NCBI GenBank assembly: GCA_014843695.1
Contig: CM026404.1
Span: 87,120,953-87,184,952 of the forward strand
Reading direction: 5' to 3'
DNA from: Archivesica marissinica
Lineage: Eukaryota > Mollusca > Bivalvia > Venerida > Vesicomyidae
Length of the DNA stretch: 64,000 bases
Of the stretch, positions 22,301 through 33,837 are shown piece by piece (position 1 is the stretch's first letter; each line of letters starts with the position of its first letter). The notes beneath the pieces were generated by a model. That model was not told the origin of the DNA. It made no database searches and saw only the letters and a program-made list of their open reading frames with translations. Both the position numbers and the translations under genes were made by a program.

Positions 22301-25300
22301 GTGGAGATTACAACGAGGCTTGCAGATAGAGTGGAGAATACAACGAGGCTTGCAGATAGTGTGGAGATTACAACGAGGCTTGCAGATAGAGTGGAGAGTA
22401 CAACAAGGCTCACAGATAGTGTGGAGAGTACAACGAGGCTTGCAGATAGTGTGGAGAGTACAACGAGGCTTGCAGATGCAGTGGAGAGTACAACTAGGCT
22501 TGCAGATAGTGTGGAGAGTACAACGAGGCTTGCAGATAGTGTGGAGATTACAATGAGGCTTGCAGATAGTGTGGAGAGTACAATGAGGCTTGCAGATAGT
22601 GTGGAGAGTACAACGAGGCTTGCAGATAGAGTGGAGATTACAACGAGGCTTGCAGATAGTGTGGAGAGTACAACAAGGCTCACAGATAGTGTGGAGAGTA
22701 CAACTAGACTTACAGATAGTGTGGAGAGTACAACAAAGCTTGCAGATAGAGTGGAGAGTACAATGAGGCTTACAGATAGTGTGGAGAGTACAACAAGGCT
22801 TGCAGATAGAGTGGAGAGTACAACGAGGCTTATAGATAGTGTGGAGAGTACAACTAGACTTACAGATAGTGTGGAGAGTACAACAAGGCTTGCAGATAGA
22901 GTGGAGAGTACAACGAGGCTTGCAGATAGAGTGGAGAGTACAACGAGGGTTGCAGATAGAGTGGAGAGTACACCAAGGCTCGTAGATAGAGTGGAAAATA
23001 CAACAAGGCTCGCAGATAGTGTGGAGAGTACAACAAGGCTTGCAGATAGAGTGGAGAGTACAACAAGGCTTGCAGATAGAGTGGAGAGTACAACAAGGCT
23101 TGTAGATAGAGTGGAGAGTACAACAAGGCTCGCAGATAGAGTGGAGAGTACAACAAGGCTTGCAGATAGAGTGGAGAGTACAACAAGGCTTGTAGATAGT
23201 GTGGAGAGTACAACAAGGCTTGCAGATAGAGTGGAGAGTACAACTCGCAGATAGAGTGGAGAGTACAACAAGGCTCACAGATAGAGTGGAGAGTACAACA
23301 AGGCTCACAGATAGTGTGGAGAGTACAACAAGGCTTGCAGATAGAGTGGAGAGTACAACAAGGCTTGCAGATAGAGTGGAGTGTACAACGAGGCTCACAG
23401 ATAGAGTGGAGAGTACAACGAGGCTCACAGATAGAGTGGAGAGTACAACGAGGCTTGCAGATAGAGTGGAGAGTACAACAAGGCTCACAGATAGAGTGGA
23501 GAGTACAACAAGGCTCACAGATAGTGTGGAGAGTACAACAAGGCTTGCAGATAGTGTGGAGAGTACAACATGGCTTGTAGATAGAGTGGAGAGTACAACG
23601 AGGCTTACAGATAGTGTGGAGAGTACAACATGGCTTGCAGATAGTGTGGAGAGTACAACGAGGCTCACAGATAGAGTGGAGAGTACAACAAGGCTCACAG
23701 ATAGTGTGGAGAGTACAACAAGGCTTGCAGATAGTGTGGAGACTACAACATGGCTTGTAGATAGAGTGGAGAGTACAACGAGGCTTACAGATAGTGTGGA
23801 GAGTACAACATGGCTTGTAGATAGAGTGGAGAGTACAACAAGGCTTGCAGATAGAGTGGAGAGTACAACAAGGCTTGTAGATAGAGTGGAGAGTACAACA
23901 AGGCTTGTAGATAGAGTGGAGAGTACACCAAGGCTTGCAGATAGTGTGGAGAGTACAACATGGCATGCAGATAGTGTGGAGATTACAACGAGGCTTGCAG
24001 ATAGAGTGGAGAGTACAACGAGGCTTGCAGATAGTATGGAGATTACAACGAGGCTTGTAGATAGTGTGGAGAGTACACCAAGGCTTGCAGATAGTGTGGA
24101 GAGTACAACATGGCATGCAGATAGTGTGGAGATTACAACGAGGCTTGCAGATAGAGTGGAGAGTACAACGTGGCATGCAGATAGAGTGGAGAGTACAACA
24201 AGGCTTGCAGATAGAGTGGAGAGTACAACGAGGCTTGCAGATAGTGTGGAGATAACAACGAGGCTTGCAGATAGAGTGGAGAGTACAACAAGGCTCACAG
24301 ATAGTGTGGAGAGTACGAGGCTTGCAGGTAGTGTGGAGAGTACAACGAGGCTTGCAGATAGAGTGGAGAGTACAACGAGGCTTGCAGATAGTGTGGAGAG
24401 TACAACGAGGTTTGCAGATAGTGTGGAGATTACAACGAGGCTTGCAGATAGTGTGGAGAGTACAACGAGGCTTGCAGATAGAGTGGAGATTACAACGAGG
24501 CTTGCAGATAGAGTGGAGAATACAACGAGGCTTGCAGATAGTGTGGAGATTACAACGAGGCTTGCAGATAGAGTGGAGAGTACAACAAGGCTCACAGATA
24601 GTGTGGAGAGTACAACGAGGCTTGCAGATAGTGTGGAGAGTACAACGAGGCTTGCAGATGCAGTGGAGAGTACAACTAGGCTTGCAGATAGTGTGGAGAG
24701 TACAACGAGGCTTGCAGATAGTGTGGAGATTACAATGAGGCTTGCAGATAGTGTGGAGAGTACAATGAGGCTTGCAGATAGTGTGGAGAGTACAACGAGG
24801 CTTGCAGATAGAGTGGAGATTACAACGAGGCTTGCAGATAGTGTGGAGAGTACAACAAGGCTCACAGATAGTGTGGAGAGTACAACTAGACTTACAGATA
24901 GTGTGGAGAGTACAACAAAGCTTGCAGATAGAGTGGAGAGTACAATGAGGCTTACAGATAGTGTGGAGAGTACAACAAGGCTTGCAGATAGAGTGGAGAG
25001 TACAACGAGGCTTATAGATAGTGTGGAGAGTACAACTAGACTTACAGATAGTGTGGAGAGTACAACAAGGCTTGCAGATAGAGTGGAGAGTACAACGAGG
25101 CTTGCAGATAGAGTGGAGAGTACAACGAGGGTTGCAGATAGAGTGGAGAGTACACCAAGGCTCGTAGATAGAGTGGAAAATACAACAAGGCTCGCAGATA
25201 GTGTGGAGAGTACAACAAGGCTTGCAGATAGAGTGGAGAGTACAACAAGGCTTGCAGATAGAGTGGAGAGTACAACAAGGCTTGTAGATAGAGTGGAGAG

Positions 25301-25672
25301 TACAACAAGGCTCGCAGATAGAGTGGAGAGTACAACAAGGCTTGCAGATAGAGTGGAGAGTACAACAAGGCTTGTAGATAGTGTGGAGAGTACAACAAGG
25401 CTTGCAGATAGAGTGGAGAGTACAACTCGCAGATAGAGTGGAGAGTACAACAAGGCTCACAGATAGAGTGGAGAGTACAACAAGGCTCACAGATAGTGTG
25501 GAGAGTACAACAAGGCTTGCAGATAGAGTGGAGAGTACAACAAGGCTTGCAGATAGAGTGGAGTGTACAACAAGGCTTGCAGATAGAGTGGAGAGTACAA
25601 CAAGGCTTGCAGATAGAGTGGAGTGTACAACAAGGCTCGCAGATAGAGTGGAGAGTACAACAAGGCTATAGT
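19341..25672. repeat. 30-bp satellite, about 210 copies, with 2182-bp higher-order repeat
   Basis: The unit is gtacaacaaggctcacagat plus agagtggaga. Common alternatives are cttgcagat, ctcgtagat and agtgtggaga. Two rare events, a short unit with gtacgaggcttgcaggtag and one with gtacaactcgcagat, each occur twice exactly 2182 bases apart (22132/24314 and 23241/25423). That shows duplication of a multi-kilobase block. It is stop-free in several frames on both strands but is intronic. Confidence 0.97.
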
Positions 25673-25689
25673 ATAGTATATAACAGTTA

Positions 25690-25733
25690 TTATATATAGA
25701 CTTACACAGTAAGAGATTTAAGTTACTATATAT
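25690..25733. repeat. Left remnant of the 36-bp array
   Basis: One unit and a bit of the 36-bp satellite lie left of the hAT element, including the left target duplication ctatatat at 25726-25733. The array therefore extended to the left before the insertion. Confidence 0.85.
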
Positions 25734-26939
25734 TAGGGATGGCAACGAATAGCGATTGTGACATTCGAATATTCGGTCGGGAAGATATCCGAATATTCGT
25801 TATAATTCTGTGAAAAACTCAAAATATCTCAAACACATAAATTTTCACAATTAATCTACTTTCTGTTTTATGCCTTACGTCATATCTTCCTGTAAATTTG
25901 GCGACGACTCAATCAGTTATTGTTATCGTCCACTGTACACGCTACCATCCACGCTATCAGACCACTATCAGCACTATCAATACTCAGGCAGTCATTCAGA
26001 AGCCCATGCACTATTGGAAATATTTCCGAACAACACACATCCATTTCGGAGCACATGTATGTGGCGACGTTCTTCGTGTGCTGACACTGACGATCTCCCA
26101 TTCATGATCCTTTAACAACAACACACTGTCGGATTTCTTAGTGATTCTGGTATCCAACATTATATCCGTGATTACACGACGTTGTTCCACTAGTCGTTCG
26201 AGCATTAGTTGTGTCGAATTCCAACGAGTTGGGACATCCTGAATCAGTGAATGCTCAGGCTCTTCGAGAAGCTTTTGACATTTTCTCATATCAGCTGTCA
26301 CGGTTGTAGAGTGTTTGAAATGTCCGATTAGTTTCCTGCACTTGGCTACGGTCTTTGTCACTGTTTGTAATTCTAATGCTGGTTTGATGCATAGTTTTTG
26401 ACGATATATCATAAATTAAGCATTAACATTTAATGAGGACACCATCAAAAAAAATCATACTTTAAATAGTACTTTTGGGTAATATTGAGCAGTTAATTAA
26501 TTTTTTTAAATACATATGGGCGTGAATGCTGCTGCAAACTTTCAGTAATATTTCAAAGGTATTTTCTCGGCAAAACAATTTTAAAATCATATCAAAGACC
26601 CCCGATATTTACCCAGCAGCAACAATTTGCAATTAGTTTGCAATATTGAATTGGTTTAATCAGTAATATAGATTCCAATTTCGTGGCAAGTGTCAATTAA
26701 CACCTGCCATGGATGCGATCACAACATGGTTTATTCATACCTCCTCGGGCGATTTCTTGTATTGTATGTAACTTTGTATGGTTTTATGATATATTGAAAA
26801 GAACGACGTATCTAATTTTATGACAGTTTATTTAAATTTTGCAAATATATTTTTTGTTCTTCCGAATATTCGAATACTGTAATAGTATTCGGATATTCGG
26901 ATGTTTGAGCGAATATTCGGGTATTCGTTGCCATCCCTA
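25734..26939 (-). mobile_element. hAT transposon, internally degraded
   Basis: 1206 bp with inverted termini tagggatggcaacgaat and attcgttgccatcccta. It is flanked by an exact 8-bp target duplication ctatatat (25726-25733 and 26940-26947), the expected length for hAT. Subterminal regions are rich in gaatattcg motifs. It encodes a broken transposase on the minus strand and is too short for a complete one, so it is a non-autonomous internal-deletion copy. Confidence 0.93.
25913..26412 (-). pseudogene. hAT transposase fragment, frameshifted
   Basis: The first open stretch (26412 down to 26011) has CRKLIGHFKHSTT and IQDVPTRWNSTQLMLERLVE, typical of the region upstream of the hAT dimerisation domain in BED-finger-type transposases. 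Similarity then moves to a second frame, with MCSEMDVCCSEIFPIVHGLL near 26050-25970, so a frameshift lies around 26060-26100. The N-terminal zinc finger and C-terminal dimerisation domain are absent. Confidence 0.85.
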
Positions 26940-29265
26940 CTATATATAGACTTACACAGTAAGAGATTTAAGTTACTATATATAGACTTACACGGTAAGA
27001 GATTTATGTTACTATATATAGAATTAAACAGTAAGAGATTTAAGGTACTATATATAGACTTACACGGTAAGAGATTTAAGTTACTATATATAGAATTACA
27101 CAGAAGAGATTTTAAGTTACTATATATAGAATTACACAGTAAGAGATTTAAGTTACTATATATAGAATTACACAGTAAGAGATTTAAGTTACTATATATA
27201 GAATTACACAGTAAGAGATTTAAGTTACTATATATAGAATTACACAGTAAGAGATTTAAGTTACTATATATAGACTTACACAGTAAGAGAATTAAGTTAC
27301 TATATATAGACCTACACAGTAAGAGATTTAAGTTACTATATATAGACTTACACGGTAAGAGATTTAAGTTACTATATATAGACTTACACGGTAAGATATT
27401 TATGTTACTATATATAGAATTAAACAGTAAGAGATTTAAGGTACTATATATAGAATTACACAGTAAGAGATTTAAGGTACTATATGTAGAATTACACAGT
27501 AAGAGATTTAAGTTACTATATATAGACTTACACAGTAAGAGATTTAAGTTACTATATATAGACTTACACGGTAAGAGATTTAAGATACTATATATAGAAT
27601 TACACAGTAAGAGATTTAAGGTACTATATATAGAATTACACAGTAAGAGATTTAAGTTACTATATATAGACTTACACAGTAAGAGATTTAAGTTACTATA
27701 TATAGACTTACACGGTAAGAGATTTAAGTTACTATATATAGAATTACACAGTAAGAGATTTTAAGTTACTATATATAGAATTACACAGTAAGAGATTTAA
27801 GTTACTATATATAGAATTACACAGTAAGAGATTTAAGTTACTATATATAGAATTACACAGTAAGAGATTTAAGTTACTATATATAGACTTACATAGTAAG
27901 AGAATTAAGTTACTATATATAGACCTACACAGTAAGAGATTTAAGTTACTATATATAGACTTACACAGTAAGAGATTTAAGTTACTATATATAGACTTAC
28001 ACGGTAAGATATTTATGTTACTATATATAGAATTAAACAGTAAGAGATTTAAGGTACTATATATAGAATTACACAGTAAGAGATTTAAGGTACTATATGT
28101 AGAATTACACAGTAAGAGATTTAAGTTACTATATATAGACTTACACAGTAAGAGATTTAAGTTACTATATATAGACTTACACGGTAAGAGATTTAAGATA
28201 CTATATATAGAATTACACAGTAAGAGATTTAAGGTACTATATATAGAATTACACAGTAAGAGATTTAAGTTACTATATATAGACTTACACGGTAAGAGAT
28301 TTAAGTTACTATATATAGAATTACACAGTAAGAGATTTAAGTTACTATATATAGACTTACACAGTAAGAGATTTAAGTTACTATATATAGACTTACACGG
28401 TAAGAGATTTATGTTACTATATATAGAATTAAACAGTAAGAGAGTTAAGGTACTATATATAGAATTACACAGTAAGAGATTTAAGTTACTATATATAGAA
28501 TTACACAGTAAGAGATTTAAGTTCCTATATATAGAATTACACAGTAAGAGATTTAAGTTACTATATATAGAATTACACAGTAAGAGATTTAAGGTACTAT
28601 ATATAGAATTACACAGTAAGAGATTTAAGTTACTATATATAGACTTACACAGTAAGAGATTTAAGTTACTATATATAGACTTACACGGTAAGAGATTTAA
28701 GTTACTATATATAGAATTACACAGTAAGAGATTTAAGGTACTATATATAGAATTACACAGTAAGAGATTTAAGTTACTATATATAGACTTACACAGTAAG
28801 AGATTTGAGTTACTATATATAGACTTACACGGTAAGAGATTTAAGTTACTATATATAGAATTACACAGTAAGAGATTTAAGTTACTATATATAGACTTAC
28901 ACAGCAAGAGATTTAAGTTACTATATATAGACTTACACAGTAAGAGATTTAAGGTACTATATATAGAATTACACAGTAAGAGATTTATTAGTTACTATAT
29001 ATAGAATTACACAATAAGAGATTTATTAGTTACTATATATAGAATTACACAGTAAGAGATTTATTAGTTACTATATATAGACTTACACGGTAAGAGATTT
29101 AAGGTACTATATATAGAATTACACAGTAAGAGATTTATTAGTTACTATATATAGACTTACACAGTAAGAGATTTAACGTACTATATATAGAATTACACAG
29201 TAAGAGATTTATTAGTTACTATATATAGAATTACACAGTAAGAGTTTTATGTTACTATATATAGA
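26940..29265. repeat. 36-bp satellite abutting the exon 10 donor
   Basis: The unit is gttactatatatagacttac plus acagtaagagatttaa. In the last 300 bases an extra tta gives 39-bp units. Variants: gaattac for gacttac, and acggtaag for acagtaag. A block marked by ggtaagatatttatg recurs 613 bases apart (27390 and 28003). On the minus strand each gacttac is a gtaagt, the same as the real donor at 29270. Confidence 0.97.
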
Positions 29266-29270
29266 CTTAC

Positions 29271-29447
29271 TGAGCAGTTAAGAGTGAGAGGTTCATCGCT
29301 GGATGTGAAGCTCGCCATCTTAATCTCCATACTGGCCTCACCATTGTTCCACTGTGCTAGAATGTAGCCAACATGCAGGTGCACACCGCTCACCTGCAAT
29401 GCTTTCAACATGGCCTCCTCCACATCTTGGTCATTGAAACAGCTTGT
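29271..29447 (-). CDS. CFAP61: CFAP61 exon 10 of window
   Basis: 177 bases, 59 codons, phase 0 at both ends: TSCFNDQDVEEAMLKALQ, then VHLHVGYILAQWNNGEAS, ending DEPLTLNCS. Acceptor ttgcag, donor gtaagt. The 36-bp array abuts the donor and contains copies of it. Confidence 0.93.
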
Positions 29448-29878
29448 CTGCAAACATCAAATACCACATAAAAATAATTATACCTTCTTGCAATGTCGTG
29501 ATTTTGATTGGCTGGTTCAGCCCATGTGATCGCCGTTCATAACTCGATGAACCGCAAAATGATTCTATAATATTCTCTATGTAGCCAAGGTGATTACTAA
29601 TGTGAGACTGCACAACATTATAGTCTGTCCCAACAATAGAAACATGTACAGAGCAATGGATTCTGACTGGTATGGAACTGTCGTTGAATCAAAGACAACT
29701 TGCTTTGTAATATGCATAATATTAGTTTATCACAATTGAATGTTTCGGCATTTTATGACGATTTAAAATGTCGTTATTTACACTTAATTTGCATAAAAAA
29801 CCTAATGTTCTTTTTATGGGTTTCATCGCTGTATGAAATTACAGTGTTTTTAAAAGTCTATAATTATACCCAAATGAC

Positions 29879-32800
29879 TTTTATCACAGCCAAAGTATAT
29901 AACCACAGCCAAAGTATATAACCACAGCCAAAGTATATAATTACAGCCAAAGTATATAACCACAGCTATAACCACAGCCAAAGTCTATAACCACAGCTAT
30001 AACCACAGCCAAAGTTTATAACCACAGCCAAAGTCTATAACCACAGCCAAAGTCTATAATCACAGCCAAAGTCTATAACCACAGCCAAAGTCTATAACCA
30101 CAGCCAAAGTATAACCACAGCCAAAGTTTATAACCACAGCCAAAGTATATAACCACAGCCAAAGTATATAACCACAGCCAAAGTATATAATCACAGCCAA
30201 AGTATATAATCACAGCCAAAGTATATAATCACAGCCAAAGTATATAATCACAGCCAAAGTATATAACCACAGCCAAAGTATATAATCACAGCCAAAGTAT
30301 ATAATCACAGCCAAAGTCTATAACCACAGCCACAGTCTATAACCACAGCCACAGTCTATAACCACAGCCAAAGTATATAATCACAGCCAAAGTATATAAT
30401 CACAGCCAAAGTATATAATCACAGCCAAAGTATATAATCACAGCCAAAGTATATAATCACAGCCAAAGTATATAATCACAGCCAAAGTCTATAACCACAG
30501 CCAAAGTATATAATCACAGCCAGTCTATAATCATAGCCACAGTCTATAATCACAGCCAAAGTCTATAACCACAGCCAAAGTCTATAACCACAGCCAAAGT
30601 ATATAACCACAGCCAAAGTATATAATCACAGCCAAAGTCTATAACAACAGCCAAAGTCAATAACCACAGCCAAAGTATATAACCACAGCCTAAGTATATA
30701 ATCACAGCTATAACCACAGCCAAAGTCTATAACCACAACCAAAGTCTATAACCACAGCCAGTCTATAACCACAGCCAAAAGTCTATAACCACAGCCAGTC
30801 TATAACCACAGCCAAAGTCTATAACCACAGCCAGTCTATAACCACAGCCAAAGTCTATAACCACAGCCAAAGTATATAACCACAGCCAGTATATAACCAC
30901 AGCCAAAGTATATAATCACAGCCAAAGTATATAACCACAGCCAAAGTATATAATCACAGCCAAAGTCTATAACCACAGCCAAAGTATATAATCACAGCCA
31001 AAGTCTATAACCACAGCCAAAGTATATAATCACAGCCAAAGTCTATAACCACAGCCAAAGTATATAATCACAGCCAAAGTATATAACCACAGCCAAAAGT
31101 CTATAACCACAGCCAAAAGTCTATAACCACAGCCAAAAGTCTATAATCACAGCCAAAGTCTATAACCACAGCCAAGTCTATAACCACAGCCAAAGTGTAT
31201 AACTACAGCCAAAGTATATAACCACAGCCAAAAGTATATAACCACAGCCAAAAGTCTATAACCACAGCCAAAAGTCTATAACCACAGCCAAACGTCTATC
31301 ACCACAGCCAAAAGTATATAACAACAGCCAAAAGCCTATAACAACAGCCAAAGTCTATAACCACAGCAACAGTCTATAACCACAACCAAAAGTCTATAAC
31401 TACAGCCAAAAGTATATAACCACAGCCAAAGTCTATAATCACAGCCAAAGTATATAACCACAGCCAAAAGTCTATAACCACAGCCAAAAGTATATAACCA
31501 CAGTCAAAAGTCTATAATCACAGCCAAAAGTCTATAACCACAGCCAAAAGTCTATAATCACAGCCAAAAGTCTATAACCACATCCAAAGTCTATAACCAC
31601 AGCCAAAAATCTATAACAACAGCCAAAAGTCTATAACAACAGCCAAAGTGTATAACCACACACAAAAGTCTATAACCACAGCCAAAAGTCTATAATCACA
31701 GCCAAAAGTATATAACCACAGCCAAAGTCTATAACCACAGCAAAAAATCGATAATCACAGCCAAAAGTGTATAACAACAGCCAAAGTCTATAACAACAGC
31801 CAAAGTCTATAACCACAGCCAAAAGTCTATAATCACAGCCAAAAGTCTATAACCACAGCCAAAAGTCTATAACCACAGCCAAAAGTCTATAACCACAGCC
31901 AAAAGTCTATCACCACAGCCAAAAGTCTATAACCACAGCCAAAAGTCTAGCACCACAGCCAAAAGTAAATAACCACAGCCAAAAGTCTATCACCACAGCC
32001 AAAGTCTATAATAACAGCCAAAGTGTATAACCACAGCCAAAAGTATATAATCACAGCCAAATCTATAACTACAGTCAAAGTCTATAATCACAGCCAAAGT
32101 CTATAATCACAGCCAAAGTCTATAACCACAGCCAAAAGTCTATAACCACAGCCAAAAGTCTATCACCACAGCCAAAGTCTATAATCACAGCCAAAGTCTA
32201 TAATCACAGCCAAAAGTCTATAACCACAGCCAAAAGTCTATAACCACAGCCAAAAGTATATAACCACAGCCAAAAGTCTATAACCACAGCCAAAAGTATA
32301 TAACCACAACCAAAAGTCTATAACCACAGCCAAAAGTATATAACCACAGCCAAAAGTATATAACCACAGCCAAAGTCTATAACCACAGACAAAAGTCTAT
32401 AATCACAGCTGAAAGTCTATAACCAGAGCCAAAAGTCTATAATCACAGCCAAAGTCTATAACCACAGCCAAAAGTATATAACCACAGCCAATGTCTATAA
32501 CAACAGCCAAAGTGTATAACCACAGCCAAAAGTCTATAATCACAGCCAAATCTATAACTACAGCCAGTCTATAATCACAGCCAAAGTCTATAATCACAGC
32601 CAAAGTCTATAATCACAGCCAAAAGTCTATAACCACAGCCAAAGTCTATAATCACAGCCAAAAGTCTCTAACCACAGTCAAAAGTCTATAACCACAGCCA
32701 AAAGTCTATAACCACAGCCAAAATCTATAGCCACAGCCGAAGTCTATAACCAGAGCCAAGTCAATAAATACAGCCGAAAGTCTATAATCACAGCCAAAAG

Positions 32801-32880
32801 TCTACAACCACAGCCAAAATCTATAACAACAGCCAAAGTCTATAACCACAGCTGAAAGACTTTAATCAAAGCCAAAAGTC
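29879..32880. repeat. 19/20-bp satellite, about 150 copies
   Basis: The unit is ccacagccaaagtctataa. In the left part it is mainly 19 bp with aaag. From about 31100 it is mainly 20 bp with aaaag. Frequent small deletions (ccagtctataa) occur. The right end meets an F5-like fragment. It lies in the intron between exons 9 and 10. Confidence 0.95.
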
Positions 32881-33289
32881 AGGGTCCCTAGAGCGGGTCT
32901 CTAGGGCGACTATTTCTCATAATGACATACACTATTACACACACACTGATCATTCTGTGTTTGCCGGAAACGTTGCAATAAAATAAAGAACACAAAAGAT
33001 ACAAATAAACTGATAAATCACAACAAAAAACAGAGGCAAATAATTGCCGAGAAAGCCTGTAAAACCACTGAACATTTATACGACATCATTACAAGTAATT
33101 GCGAATCTCAACAAGAACTATCTATTACTTTTCCCGGATTGAAGAAACCTGACCAAATACATTCATTTTGTGATTGTAAAACACCAAGATGTAACAATAA
33201 GACAATAATATCTAATTAGTCTTCACTATTTCTTTTTTTATTTACTATCTGGTCATAACTAACCATTACCGTGCTGGAAACGTGTTTAT

Positions 33290-33690
33290 AATCGTTATTT
33301 TGCAAACAGCATAGAGCCAGATCAGACGGCACAGAACATGTCATCTGATCAGGATCTATGCTGTTTGCTATTTGGATAGTGGAGCTAAAAGACTTGGGTG
33401 AATAACAAACAACATAGATCCTGATCAGATGGCACAGAACATGCATAGAACATGTCATCTGATCAGGATCTATGCTGTTTGCTATTTGGATAGTGGAGCT
33501 AAAAGACTTGGGTGAATAACAAACAACATAGATCCTGATCAGATGGCACAGAACATGCATAGAACGTGTCATCTGATCAGGATCTATGCTGTTAGTATTC
33601 GGATAGTGGAACTAAGTGGTTGAATAGCAAACAACATAGATCCTGATCAAATGCGGTGTTAAACTGCGGCTGACCTGGATATATGTTGTT
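33290..33690. mobile_element. Hairpin element family F8 with 114-bp tandem copies
   Basis: The palindromic core caaacagcatagagccagat...ctgatcaggatctatgctg is repeated at 114-bp spacing (33351, 33465, 33579). Each copy is a potential long hairpin. Relatives are at 56295-56542, 59277-59365 and 63297-63515. Confidence 0.75.
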
Positions 33691-33837
33691 TAGTCTAAAG
33701 AATATTTTATTTCTATACATGTACAGACATTGTCTTATATAATATACAGGGTGTCAACAGGATTGAGAAGAAAGTATAACATATGTAGCTCCCTCCCCTC
33801 TTTGTTGTTTGCATATTCCTTCAAATTTATTATTATT

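Noticed and set aside
19313..23254. Giant open frames (over 1300 codons) on both strands, plus others to 25745
   Set aside because: They are the 30-bp satellite read in stop-free frames. Period divisible by three, open on both strands at once, no domain, and they lie inside a CFAP61 intron.
26901..29004. Open frames of 287-387 codons
   Set aside because: Products of the 36-bp satellite. The first even starts inside the hAT terminus.
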